From: Chryseobacterium sp. S0630
Lineage (GTDB): Bacteria; Bacteroidota; Bacteroidia; Flavobacteriales; Weeksellaceae
Direction: 5' to 3'
NCBI RefSeq assembly: GCF_024158915.1
Contig: NZ_JAMZGF010000021.1
Coordinates: forward strand, 20,124 to 84,123
Length of the DNA stretch: 64,000 nt
Part shown: positions 44,969 to 53,191 of the stretch, one piece after another
Layout: each line of letters starts with the position of its first letter
Position numbering within the stretch: the stretch's first letter is position 1
Position numbers and translations under genes: made by a program
Notes under the pieces: model-generated
What the model was told of the DNA's origin: nothing
Databases searched by the model: none
Seen by the model: the letters and a program-made list of their open reading frames with translations, nothing else

Positions 44969-46144
44969 ATGAAGAAGATCATCTCCGGGATATCTATTTT
45001 TTGTGCCATCGCAATCTCTGCTCAGGAAGCCATCCAGTTTCAGGAGCTGCCATTCAAAGATATTATTGCAAAAGCCAAGAAAGAAAAGAAATTGGTTTTT
45101 ATTGATGCATATGCTTCCTGGTGTGGTCCATGCAAAATGATGGAAAAAAATGTATTCACTCAGAAAGCTGTAAGTGATTATTACAACACCAACTTCATTA
45201 ATGCAAGATTTGACATGGAGAAAGGAGAAGGAAGAGACATTGCTTCAAAATTCGGAGTACGTTCCTATCCTACTTATCTTTTTCTGAACGGTGAAGGTGA
45301 ACTTGTTTCCAGAAATACAGGATATATGGAAGAAAGTCTCTTTGTGGCAATGGCACAGGACATTAATTCACCCGGAAATAAAAAAGGTTCTCTTAAAGAT
45401 CGTTTTGCCGGTGGTGAAAAAGACCCGGAATTCCTGATCAACATTATGAAGCTTAATGCTAATTCAGATTATGAATTCGCAAAAAAAGCTTCTGAAAGAT
45501 ATTTCCAGAATAAAAAGAAAACTGAAGAGCTTACGAAGGATGAAATTGGATTTCTTCTTTATTTCATAAAATCATCAGAAGATACCAACTACAATGTCTT
45601 TGCTTCCAGAAAAGCAGAAATTATTAAATATCTTCCTGAAGAAACTTATACCGAATTTGATGCTCAGCTGAAGTTAGGAAAAATAGTAGAACAGTCAATT
45701 GATGATAAAAATAAAAAAATCAACGATGACTATTTCATGAAAACTGCCGAACCATTGGTTGGAAAAGAAGCTGCTATAAAAAAGCTGAATCAGACGAAGC
45801 TCAGCTATTATGAGCAAAACAGTAATTTTCCTGAATACGAAAAAGCTGCTTTAGACTATTATAAAAATTCTGATACCTTTGATCCAAATGAGCTCCTGAG
45901 AGCAGCATGGATATTCGCAGATCATGTGAAAACACCGGTTTCCTTAAAGAAAGCTACTGAATGGGCAGAAAAATCTGTCATGAGAAGCGAAACTTCTGAA
46001 AACACTTATATACTTGCCAAACTCTATCACCTTACAGGAAATAAAGAAATGGCAAAAAACTATGCTGAAATGTCCAGAAACATGGCAGTTCAGGGCAATA
46101 AGGATTCTCAACTGGCAGATGAATTATTAAAGCAAATAAAATAA
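44969..46144 (+). CDS. Exported thioredoxin-family protein with C-terminal helical repeats
   Basis: 391 residues from ATG 44969 (TTG two codons earlier rejected). Signal peptide MKKIISGISIFCAIAISAQ; thioredoxin domain ~21-135 with WCGPC (Cys52, Cys55), KFGVRSYPTYLFLNGEGEL carrying the cis-Pro. Residues ~150-391 are helical, with TPR-like units near the end (LLRAAWIFADHVKTPVSLKKATEWAEKSV, TYILAKLYHLTGNKEMAKNYAEMS). Periplasmic. It should act as a thiol-disulfide oxidoreductase, probably reductive from its WCGPC site. It is followed 13 bp later by an outer-membrane protein gene. Confidence 0.88.
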   Translation: MKKIISGISIFCAIAISAQEAIQFQELPFKDIIAKAKKEKKLVFIDAYASWCGPCKMMEKNVFTQKAVSDYYNTNFINARFDMEKGEGRDIASKFGVRSYPTYLFLNGEGELVSRNTGYMEESLFVAMAQDINSPGNKKGSLKDRFAGGEKDPEFLINIMKLNANSDYEFAKKASERYFQNKKKTEELTKDEIGFLLYFIKSSEDTNYNVFASRKAEIIKYLPEETYTEFDAQLKLGKIVEQSIDDKNKKINDDYFMKTAEPLVGKEAAIKKLNQTKLSYYEQNSNFPEYEKAALDYYKNSDTFDPNELLRAAWIFADHVKTPVSLKKATEWAEKSVMRSETSENTYILAKLYHLTGNKEMAKNYAEMSRNMAVQGNKDSQLADELLKQIK

Positions 46145-46157
46145 ACATTAATACTGG

Positions 46158-46790
46158 ATGAAATATAAATTATTAGCAGCAGGCATACTAGCCTTCCTGT
46201 CGGCAACTACGTTGAGCGCTCAGGAACAGGAACAAGGAGGACAAGAGAAAAGTTTATACATAAAAGGAAATGCTTTATTTGCTCCAATAGGGATTTTAAA
46301 CCTTGGAATAGAAAAACAGATAAGTCCAAAATATACAATTCAGGGAGATGTTTTCATTTCACCATGGAAATCTTTCGGTGGGCATAAACTACAGTTTTAC
46401 TCTGTCTCTGCAGAAGGAAGATATTACTTTACTGAAGCTTTCAAACATTGGTATCTAGGAGCCAATGTATCTGTTGCCGCTTACAATGCATCAAAATGGA
46501 GCTATTGGAATGATAATACCGCCGAAAACTGGAATGGAGAAATTCTTGTTAATTCTAATCTTTATCAGAAAGGATTTTCTGTGATGCTGGGAGTTACTGC
46601 AGGATACCAGTTTCAGTTATCTGAACGATGGAATCTTGATATCTATGGAACAATCGGAACATCGCAAGGGTTTTATAAAGGTTATGACAAGTCTACAGGA
46701 AGACGTTATGATTCTGCTGAGAAGTTCAATAAAAGCGGTGAAATCATCCCATACAGAGGAGGTGTAATGATTTCTTATAAATTAAAATAG
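46158..46790 (+). CDS. DUF3575-like outer membrane beta-barrel protein
   Basis: 210 residues. Signal peptide ending at SAQ (~residue 21). The mature part has alternating amphipathic strands: YIKGNALFAPIGILNLGIEKQISPKYTIQGDVFISPW, LQFYSVSAEGRYYFTEAFKHWYLGANVS, FSVMLGVTAGYQFQLSERWNLDIYGTIGTSQGFYKGYD, and PYRGGVMISYKLK. This fits DUF3575 barrels. Role unknown; probably structural in the outer membrane. It sits between the thioredoxin-like gene (13 bp) and a small membrane protein gene (4 bp) in one operon. Confidence 0.85.
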   Translation: MKYKLLAAGILAFLSATTLSAQEQEQGGQEKSLYIKGNALFAPIGILNLGIEKQISPKYTIQGDVFISPWKSFGGHKLQFYSVSAEGRYYFTEAFKHWYLGANVSVAAYNASKWSYWNDNTAENWNGEILVNSNLYQKGFSVMLGVTAGYQFQLSERWNLDIYGTIGTSQGFYKGYDKSTGRRYDSAEKFNKSGEIIPYRGGVMISYKLK

Positions 46791-46794
46791 TACA

Positions 46795-47001
46795 ATGAAA
46801 CCATTCGGAAGAAATCATATCATCATATCAGTGATCACTTTTGTGATCCTTTTTTTAATGAATTATTTAGGGAACGATCTGCCTGATAAATTACAAAGGG
46901 CATTAATGACGGCTTTTGCAGGAGTTGTCGGATTAACTGTGGGACTCTTTATATTAAATAAGGGCAGAAATGATAAAAATCCGCCCCAAAATTTTGATTA
47001 A
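46795..47001 (+). CDS. Small two-helix membrane protein
   Basis: 68 residues. Two hydrophobic segments, ~8-25 (HIIISVITFVILFLMNYL) and ~38-55 (MTAFAGVVGLTVGLFIL), basic ends. It starts 4 bp after the barrel protein gene and ends against the stop of the convergent NamZ gene (47002). Function unknown. Confidence 0.7.
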   Translation: MKPFGRNHIIISVITFVILFLMNYLGNDLPDKLQRALMTAFAGVVGLTVGLFILNKGRNDKNPPQNFD

Positions 47002-48198
47002 TTAGTCTTCATATACCACATATCTGGTTCTGATCTTTTCGAAACTTTCCAGATCTTTTTTCCATGAATCTTTAATTTCCGGAATTGATTTTCCTGCGAT
47101 AATCTGTTTTCTCAATTCATCAGTTCCGGATAAAGTATCAAACCATAGATTTTTCAGAAAGAAATCCTGCTGGGGATTTTTATAATTTTGATAGGCTTTG
47201 ATTACCCACTCCAGATTAAGTTCTCTTAGATCTTTAGGATAATTGGAGAGGTTTTCACCATAGCATAATTTCCCGTTCAGAAAGGGATCTTTAGCACCAT
47301 AACTCGGCTTTGGCGTAAACTGATAAGGCAAATTTTCCGTCCATGGAGAGCCATAAATCTGGAAAGGAAGATCTGTTCCTCTTCCCACAGAAACCTGAGT
47401 TCCTTCAAAAAAGCAAAGACTTGGATATAAATTGATGGCTTTATCATTAGGCAAATTAGGAGAAGGTTTATCAAGTATCTGATAACGCTGCTTTTTATGA
47501 TAATTCTTCATCTGAATAAGCGTATATTTAGCCTGAACTTCATTTTTCAGCCATTTCTCACCATTCACCATCTTTCCATACTCACCTATTGTCAATCCAT
47601 ATACTACGGGAACCTCGTGAAGTCCAACAAAACTTGTCCATTTTTTTCTCAAGACAGGTCCGTCAGTATATCCGTCATGTGGATTGGGACGATCCAGTAC
47701 CATGATCTCCACATTATTTTCAGCTCCGGCTTCCATCAGGTAAGACAAAGTGGAAATATAGGTGTAAAACCTCACACCAACATCCTGAATATCAAAAACA
47801 ACGATATCAATTCCTGAAAGTTGTTCCGGTTTTGGCTTTTTATTATTTCCATATAGAGAAACAATGGGAATTCCGGTTTTTACATCTACACCATTTTTCA
47901 CTTTTGCCCCTGCATCAGCATCTCCTCTGAAGCCATGTTCAGGAGCGAAAATAGACTTGATTTTAATTCCGTTTTTTACCAGAAAATCAACCAAATGGGT
48001 TTTATCACTCATTAAACCTGTCTGATTGGTCACCACTCCTATCGTTTTATTTTTTAGCAGCGGTAAGTAGATTTCAGGCTGGTCTGCACCGGTTTTAAAA
48101 TCCGGTTGAACTTGAGTCTGAGAATAATATTGGTTGAATACTCCTAAAAAAATTAGGCAAATCAGAAGTAAATTTTTAATTTTGAAATCTAAATTCAT
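47002..48198 (-). CDS. namZ: Exo-beta-N-acetylmuramidase NamZ-like (DUF1343)
   Basis: 398 residues from ATG 48198; the frame is open to 48432, but the extension has no signal character and reads through the start of the divergent permease gene, while MNLDFKIKNLLLICLIFLGVFNQYYSQ is a good signal peptide. DUF1343 signatures: NKTIGVVTNQTGL, FAPEHGFRGDADAGAKV, VSLYGNNKKP, VFDIQDVGVRFYTYISTLSYLMEA and DRPNPH, with GVRFYTY and PEHGFRG near the active site. NamZ (GH171) cuts terminal MurNAc from peptidoglycan fragments in cell-wall recycling. Exported. A TATCTTTG promoter box lies inside the permease gene at 48244-48251. Confidence 0.9.
   Translation of the reverse strand: MNLDFKIKNLLLICLIFLGVFNQYYSQTQVQPDFKTGADQPEIYLPLLKNKTIGVVTNQTGLMSDKTHLVDFLVKNGIKIKSIFAPEHGFRGDADAGAKVKNGVDVKTGIPIVSLYGNNKKPKPEQLSGIDIVVFDIQDVGVRFYTYISTLSYLMEAGAENNVEIMVLDRPNPHDGYTDGPVLRKKWTSFVGLHEVPVVYGLTIGEYGKMVNGEKWLKNEVQAKYTLIQMKNYHKKQRYQILDKPSPNLPNDKAINLYPSLCFFEGTQVSVGRGTDLPFQIYGSPWTENLPYQFTPKPSYGAKDPFLNGKLCYGENLSNYPKDLRELNLEWVIKAYQNYKNPQQDFFLKNLWFDTLSGTDELRKQIIAGKSIPEIKDSWKKDLESFEKIRTRYVVYED
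48177..48184 (+). promoter_or_regulatory. -7 element TAATTTTG for the permease gene
   Basis: Exact TAnnTTTG on the plus strand, 19 bases before TTG 48203. It lies inside the first codons of namZ. It supports TTG 48203 over the longer open frame from 48134. Confidence 0.5.
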
Positions 48199-48202
48199 AA
48201 GC

Positions 48203-49432
48203 TTGAAATTTCCTTTATATTTCTCTAGAAAAATAGCATTTTCCAAAGATAACAAAAATAACCTTTCAAGGGTTATCATCTTCATTGGCAGGCTTTCCGT
48301 AGCATTGGGGATTATTGTTTCCTTAATTACTGTAGCCACTGGTTTTGGTTCCAAAAAAGCTATCAAGGAGAGGCTGGCTGATTTCAGCGGACATATTACT
48401 GTAAGGTCTACACGATCTAATTCTTCATACAATACTTCTGTACTGGATAATCAGGGACTGAATATTGCCAAAATAAAAGAGCTTCCTGATGTGGAAAGTA
48501 CCCAAAAATATGTGACGGTAACCGGAATTATGCGTAATGAGCACAATTTTGCGGGCATTATATTCAAGGGAATAGGAAAAGATTTTGACAGTTTAAGATT
48601 CAAAAAATTCCTTATTGCCGGAACAACACCAAAAGTAACAGAGAAAGGTTTCAACAATGATGTTGCTATTTCCCAGAAAGTCGCCAAAGATCTTCATCTT
48701 AAAGTAAATGACAGCATTGTTACTGTATTTTTAAAAGCAGATCAAAAACCACTTTACCGTAAATTCAGAGTTATCGGGATTTATAGAACTGACATCAAAC
48801 TGATTGATGAACAATTTGTTATCGGTGGAATAAATCACGCAAGAAAAATTCAGGATATGAAACCTGATGAAATTGGTGGAATAGATATTTTCCTGAAAAA
48901 TGTAAATGATATCGACAAAGATTTTCCTGAAATTGAAAAACTGATCGGTTATAAAAACTATGCTGAAAAAGCGACAGAAAAATTCCCACAGATTACAGAC
49001 TGGATCAGTATTTTTGATACCAATATTGCTTTAATCATTATTATCATGCTGATTGTAGTGGTTATCAATATCATCATGGTTCTTCTGATTCTTATTATTG
49101 AACGAACCAATTCTATTGGTCTTCTGAAAACATTAGGAGCAAGCAATTCACAGATAAGAGCCACTTTCATCAATTATACCCTGATTATTATGATCCCTGG
49201 ACTTTTGTATGGAAATGCTATCGGATTAGGACTGATTTTAATCCAGAAATTCTTTGGCATAATAAAACTTAATCCGGAAAACTATTACGTGAGTACAGTT
49301 CCGGTAGATCTTAATCCAATCGCGATTATCTCTATCTCAGTAGGAATTCTTTTTATTTCTGGATTAGCTTTGATTATCCCAAGCTACCTGATCAGTAAAA
49401 TTTCTCCGGTGAAGGCGATTAAGTACAACTAA
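48203..49432 (+). CDS. FtsX-type ABC transporter permease (LolC/E-like)
   Basis: 409 residues from TTG 48203; no ATG is available before residue 100, and the longer frame from TTG 48134 would start upstream of the promoter. Layout typical of lipoprotein-release permeases: KFPLYFSRKIAFSKDNKNN N-terminus, transmembrane segment ~25-47 (GRLSVALGIIVSLITVATGF), a large extracytoplasmic domain, then three transmembrane segments (ALIIIIMLIVVVINIIMVLLILI, LIIMIPGLLYGNAIGLGLILI, IISISVGILFISGLALIIPSYL) with RTNSIGLLKTLGASNSQIR and the final SKISPVKAIKYN. It should move lipoproteins toward the outer membrane or expel peptides with a separate ATPase not in the window. Confidence 0.88.
   Translation: MKFPLYFSRKIAFSKDNKNNLSRVIIFIGRLSVALGIIVSLITVATGFGSKKAIKERLADFSGHITVRSTRSNSSYNTSVLDNQGLNIAKIKELPDVESTQKYVTVTGIMRNEHNFAGIIFKGIGKDFDSLRFKKFLIAGTTPKVTEKGFNNDVAISQKVAKDLHLKVNDSIVTVFLKADQKPLYRKFRVIGIYRTDIKLIDEQFVIGGINHARKIQDMKPDEIGGIDIFLKNVNDIDKDFPEIEKLIGYKNYAEKATEKFPQITDWISIFDTNIALIIIIMLIVVVINIIMVLLILIIERTNSIGLLKTLGASNSQIRATFINYTLIIMIPGLLYGNAIGLGLILIQKFFGIIKLNPENYYVSTVPVDLNPIAIISISVGILFISGLALIIPSYLISKISPVKAIKYN
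48244..48251 (-). promoter_or_regulatory. -7 element TATCTTTG for namZ
   Basis: Exact TAnnTTTG on the minus strand inside the permease coding region, 46 bases before the namZ ATG; a TTG lies 15 bases further upstream, slightly short of the usual spacing. Confidence 0.5.
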
Positions 49433-49490
49433 TCTTATAATTGATAGTTATTGATTTTAGGTAAACTGATTTTGGCGTTATCCACTGCTA

Positions 49491-49513
49491 CCGCACGAAT
49501 CCTTTCGTTTGGT
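49491..49513 (-). repeat. Short repeat ACACGAAAGGATTCGTGCGG, copy 1 (inverted)
   Basis: Inverse of the element at 49678-49710 and 49915-49947. The core ACGAAAGGATTCGT is itself an imperfect palindrome. Confidence 0.7.
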
Positions 49514-49568
49514 TTACAACCAGAGATCAAAACACAAGATTGAATTCCTAAAAACTTTTGTTTTTTAT

Positions 49569-49610
49569 GATCCCTGCTCTCCAAAGTCAGGAGACTTTGC
49601 CAGCTGGGGA
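49569..49610. repeat. Hairpin repeat CTGCTCTCCAAAGTC..., intact copy
   Basis: Contains AAAGTCAGGAGACTTT, a perfect small hairpin (AAAGTC/GACTTT). Its two halves recur separately at 52601-52620 and 52669-52693. Confidence 0.65.
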
Positions 49611-49677
49611 TATACCTTCATCTGATTTGTGGACACGAGCGAGACGCTCACGCCAGCAGGGAGGTTTGATTTTATTT

Positions 49678-49710
49678 ACCACACGAAAGGATTCGTGCGG
49701 GAGCGAGGGA
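49678..49710 (+). repeat. Short repeat ACACGAAAGGATTCGTGCGG, copy 2
   Basis: Abuts the truncated end of the RHS fragment at 49706-49876. Confidence 0.7.
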
Positions 49711-49876
49711 AGAATTTCAATGCAGAATTTACATACTGAAAACCATCCAGATAATCGGTTGTTTCTGTTCCAAAAACCTTTCTTACCTTCACTCCGTCTG
49801 CTCTGTAAATATAATCAGTTACCTTAGAATTTTGGGTAATCTTTCCTTGTAAATTTAGATAATTATATTGGATGGA
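49706..49876 (-). pseudogene. RHS core fragment
   Basis: A 57-codon in-frame piece on the minus strand: SIQYNYLNLQGKI, then DYIYRADGVKVRKVF, TDYLDGFQYVNSALKFFP. This corresponds to the NHLNLP...YRADGTKLRK...TDYLDGFQY part of the complete RHS gene at 53192-56710. It has no start or stop of its own and ends at FFP exactly where repeat copy 2 begins. It is a leftover of a third RHS copy. Confidence 0.85.
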
Positions 49877-49914
49877 AGAATATAATTACCAGAACCTGTT
49901 TATAAACTTATTTC

Positions 49915-49947
49915 ACCACACGAAAGGATTCGCGCGGCAGCGGGGGA
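49915..49947 (+). repeat. Short repeat ACACGAAAGGATTCGCGCGG, copy 3
   Basis: Same as copy 2 with a few changes; it lies between the RHS fragment and the small membrane protein gene. Confidence 0.7.
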
Positions 49948-49962
49948 ATTCAATCTGATTCT

Positions 49963-50274
49963 TTATTTCTGATTCTTTATTCTATTCATAAAAGGAAAAG
50001 TTTTATTGTATTCTACCAAAACACTATCGCCTACTTTATATTTTTCATCATAGCTTGGATTGGAATAATCCTTACCACCAGTAGAAAACTTATAATAATA
50101 TGTAAAGAGATTTGTAAATTGTCCTCTTCGCTTATAATATTTTTCATTTATTATATAACCTTTGGTATATTCCTTAGAAAATGTATTAAGTATGGGTATA
50201 TATACCACGTTTTCTCTAAACAAATAAACAATTATCAATAAAAATAAAGATAATTTAAGCCATTTATAATTCAT
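49963..50274 (-). CDS. Small membrane-anchored protein, candidate RHS immunity protein
   Basis: 103 residues. One N-terminal hydrophobic segment (LKLSLFLLIIVYLF) then a polar Tyr/Lys-rich domain (YYKFSTGGKDYSNPSYDEKYKVGDSVLVEYNK) that resembles DUF3592-type small proteins. Its start codon overlaps the end of the RHS gene by 11 bp, which implies translational coupling. Immunity genes sit directly after RHS toxin genes, so this is the best role; it is inferred from position. Confidence 0.6.
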   Translation of the reverse strand: MNYKWLKLSLFLLIIVYLFRENVVYIPILNTFSKEYTKGYIINEKYYKRRGQFTNLFTYYYKFSTGGKDYSNPSYDEKYKVGDSVLVEYNKTFPFMNRIKNQK

Positions 50275-52603
50275 CTGTTTTCTTTTTTATATTATCAACA
50301 GTTGTTTTAGTTCTCGCATTAATCGCATTTTCAGCTGATTTATTAGTGACATTTTTAATACCATTGCTTAATTGCTTTGAAACACCTTTTACATCAACTT
50401 TTTTTGAGATACTACTTGATGTCCTAGAACTTAGTCCAGTCGCTTTTTGAACAAAATTTTTGGCTTTAGTATTACTATTTAAATTAACTTTATTTGCTAT
50501 TTTATCCAGTTTTGCTGTTTTAACTAAACTACCTGCCTTTTTAGCAGCTCCTCCTGCAGCTGCATCTATAAGAGTATTTTTTGCAACATTCCGAAAGTTA
50601 GTCTCCATTTTGGCTCCTTTCGTTGTATTTACTTCCACCGTATTTTTTGCTATCATTACGGTTGTCTTTACAGCTGCTTTTCTAAGTGCACTACTGCCTT
50701 GTGTTAATCCCCCTTCTACAGCAGATAAAGCAATTGATGAAAGAGAAATATTGTCTGTCCACTTATTTTTAACTTCAGGATCAAGATAGTTTGCTGCTAC
50801 TTGCATACCATAATCTGTTAATCCTCCAACAAGTGCACCAACAATACACGTTGGACATCTTCCATCTGGATCATCAAATTTTATGGGGTTGTTATATCCA
50901 TAAGAATATGGGCTTAGATTATCAGGATTGAAAATTCCACCGCCATTACCCAAAGTAGTTTCAATTGCACTTACTACTTCGTTATCATCGTCATCATCAA
51001 TATTATTAGGGTCAAAAGTAAAATCTAAATCCTTTATCAGTGGATCTGACTGCATCCATCGACCCAAGTCAGGCATATACTGACGCCAGCCGTAGTCGTA
51101 CATTCCCGTCTCCTGAAGTTCTTTTCTATTGTACTTATATGCTTTATACGAGCCTACTCCGAAATAGCTGTTTCCTGTTTTCAGATGATTCATTCCAAAA
51201 GGGTAATAATCATTAGCATCTGTGATTTCAAGAGCACCTGCGCTGGTTCTTGCGAAACTGACTCTTGCATTTCCTAAGTGATCTTTATATTGGTAAATAT
51301 ATTGATTTTTCTGATAATCATAAAATCCTTCCGATGTTGGGAAAAACTGTAAGTCAGGAGTTTTTGAATTGGCAATAATCCCACCACTTCCAAAAGACGG
51401 AGCAATAACCCTAACAGGGCTAAATGCCTGTGGCTCAAATGCCCGTTTTGACATCATTAGCATTTCTGAGCTTTCACCGCCACCACCTGTACTGCTTGAT
51501 GTGGATTTAAAGTATTGGAATCCGTCTAAATAATCTGTTATCTGGATGGTGGTATCAGTTCCTGCAAAACCAATTGAATTTTTGACATTCTCTTTTCTTA
51601 GCTTTATTCCGTCAGCATTGTATTTTGTGCTTATCTGTGTCGTGATCTGGTCAAAACCAATATTTACGACGCTTGGTAGATTCAAATGGTTATAGCTGAT
51701 TCCTGTAATCTGCTTATCCATCATATTTTTCATATTTCCGTTCGCATTATATTCAATCGGAAAACCTGTTGTACCCTCATATCCAGTGCTGTTTCCGCTG
51801 TTATCTTTGATTCTGACTGCCTGATTTCCAGTGTAATCATAAGCAAGATTATCAATTACCGTAGCGGTATTGCTTCCGTATTCCATGACAGATGTTCTGT
51901 AAAGGTTAATCACGTTTCCGTTTAAATCATACGCCAGGGATTCTGTGTTTTCCTTACTGTAAGGATTGTTTGGATTTTGATAATATCCTGCTGCTAACCT
52001 GTTCAGCCTATCGTAAGCATACCCGTATCTCTTTGGTGTTACAGACGGGTTTGTACCCAACGTTTCAACAGCTCTCCAATCCACTTCTGCAATATTGCCG
52101 TTGAATTTCGGGGTAACATTCTTTCCTGAAAACTGTAGAGGATCAGGATTGTCTATACCGTCTTTTTGAGTATACTTGATTTTATATGAAAAAAGTTTTC
52201 CTCCTAAATCTGTAAGACCCATCTGAACTTTATTAATATCAGTCAGCCATCCTCTGATATTGTAAGCATAATCAATGCTCTGAAGATTGTTTCCTACCTG
52301 CTTGTTTACAAGCTGAGACAGCTCATTATAACTGCTTTTGGCCAACAGCTCTTCTGGATTGCTGTCTACCTGATGGTAATGCTCCTTCAGTCTGTTTCCA
52401 TTATCGTATACAAAACGTTCTTTTACAGTAATTCCTAATTCACCTGGTTTTCGTAAATGATTGGTAGTGGTTTGCAAGGCCAGACCTGCAAAATCAAGCT
52501 TAGATTCTGTGTGGGTGTATCCTCCCAGATGATTGATGGAGTGACTTCCAATAGCTCTTGCTTTCCTGTCATAATACGTATAGTTCTTTGTCCAGCTGTC
52601 ATC
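50264..52603 (-). CDS. 5'-truncated RHS repeat-associated core protein (orphan module)
   Basis: 780 codons of RHS homology with no normal start: homology with the neighbour RHS begins at DSWTKNYTYYDRKARAIGSHSINHLGG (52603), just where a hairpin repeat interrupts the gene; the first convenient start codon is a TTG at 52477. Core RHS features are intact: many YDxxNR repeats, SYNHLNLP, TDYLDGFQY, YKDHLGNARVSFA, DYYPFGMNH, YKYNRKELQETGMYDYGWRQYMPDLGRWMQSDPL and YGYNNPIKFDDPDGR. The variable C-terminal region (after ~residue 580) begins with a Gly-rich hydrophobic pretoxin and ends Lys/Asn/Ser-rich without a recognisable catalytic motif. Without the N-terminal signal it may be silent but could recombine with the complete RHS gene. 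Confidence 0.82.
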   Translation of the reverse strand, partial: DDSWTKNYTYYDRKARAIGSHSINHLGGYTHTESKLDFAGLALQTTTNHLRKPGELGITVKERFVYDNGNRLKEHYHQVDSNPEELLAKSSYNELSQLVNKQVGNNLQSIDYAYNIRGWLTDINKVQMGLTDLGGKLFSYKIKYTQKDGIDNPDPLQFSGKNVTPKFNGNIAEVDWRAVETLGTNPSVTPKRYGYAYDRLNRLAAGYYQNPNNPYSKENTESLAYDLNGNVINLYRTSVMEYGSNTATVIDNLAYDYTGNQAVRIKDNSGNSTGYEGTTGFPIEYNANGNMKNMMDKQITGISYNHLNLPSVVNIGFDQITTQISTKYNADGIKLRKENVKNSIGFAGTDTTIQITDYLDGFQYFKSTSSSTGGGGESSEMLMMSKRAFEPQAFSPVRVIAPSFGSGGIIANSKTPDLQFFPTSEGFYDYQKNQYIYQYKDHLGNARVSFARTSAGALEITDANDYYPFGMNHLKTGNSYFGVGSYKAYKYNRKELQETGMYDYGWRQYMPDLGRWMQSDPLIKDLDFTFDPNNIDDDDDNEVVSAIETTLGNGGGIFNPDNLSPYSYGYNNPIKFDDPDGRCPTCIVGALVGGLTDYGMQVAANYLDPEVKNKWTDNISLSSIALSAVEGGLTQGSSALRKAAVKTTVMIAKNTVEVNTTKGAKMETNFRNVAKNTLIDAAAGGAAKKAGSLVKTAKLDKIANKVNLNSNTKAKNFVQKATGLSSRTSSSISKKVDVKGVSKQLSNGIKNVTNKSAENAINARTKTTVDNIKKKTDEL

Positions 52604-52693
52604 CCCTGCTCTCCGAAGTCTCCCGACTTTGGAGCATATTGTTAAAAAATTGCTTTTACTATTGGCTAAAAGTCAGGATACTTTGCCATTTGG
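52601..52693. repeat. Hairpin repeat, split copy at the RHS truncation point
   Basis: 52601-52620 matches the left half, and 52669-52693 the right half, of the element at 49569-49610; about 50 bp separate them. RHS homology of the truncated gene stops inside it. Confidence 0.65.
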
Positions 52694-52703
52694 GTGATTG
52701 TTT

Positions 52704-53174
52704 TTAAACTCCATCGGCAAAATGGGTGGAAATAATTGTAAATAAAATCAAACAATAGAAATTGATATTATCTTCAATATTGAAAGTGATTATATATTTC
52801 TTATATGGAAAGATATTATCTTCTCTAATAAAGCCTATTTCTTTTTCATTAACAATTATTGACGCTTCATACTTACCCAATATTTTAAATTTTTCATTTA
52901 GATAAATAACATTACCGTCTACCAATAATTTGTATTTATTTTTTTCTTTTTCCAAAGAAACAGTCTTCTCAAAATCTTGCCATAAAATTTTAATTTTTGT
53001 TGATAAAATCCTTCTGATTTCAAATCTAAATAGATCAGACCTTTGGGGAGTTTTAATTGTAAATATATATCCTGGAAAAGAATACTTTCTATTCACTTCA
53101 AACAATACACTACCATCAATCCTATAAAAAAAATATGGTGAAGAGTCTTTTATAATTGCAGAATAATTAATCAT
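52704..53174 (-). CDS. Unknown protein, candidate immunity to the full-length RHS toxin
   Basis: 156 residues, no signal peptide; beta-rich and Lys/Ile-rich (VLFEVNRKYSFPGYIFTIKTPQ, IIVNEKEIGFIREDNIFPYKKYIITFNIED). The last ~20 residues are hydrophobic. No family recognised. It starts 17 bp after the RHS stop codon, the usual place of the cognate immunity gene. Confidence 0.6.
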   Translation of the reverse strand: MINYSAIIKDSSPYFFYRIDGSVLFEVNRKYSFPGYIFTIKTPQRSDLFRFEIRRILSTKIKILWQDFEKTVSLEKEKNKYKLLVDGNVIYLNEKFKILGKYEASIIVNEKEIGFIREDNIFPYKKYIITFNIEDNINFYCLILFTIISTHFADGV

Positions 53175-53191
53175 AATAATAGAAATTCTAA

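Noticed and set aside
48134..48202. Extended N-terminus of the permease from TTG 48134
   Set aside because: The sequence is antisense to the namZ signal peptide codons and lies upstream of the TAATTTTG box.
50460..50789. 109-codon plus-strand frame in the RHS region
   Set aside because: Hydrophobic mirror image of the Lys/Ala/Ser-rich RHS C-terminus on the other strand; a shadow frame.
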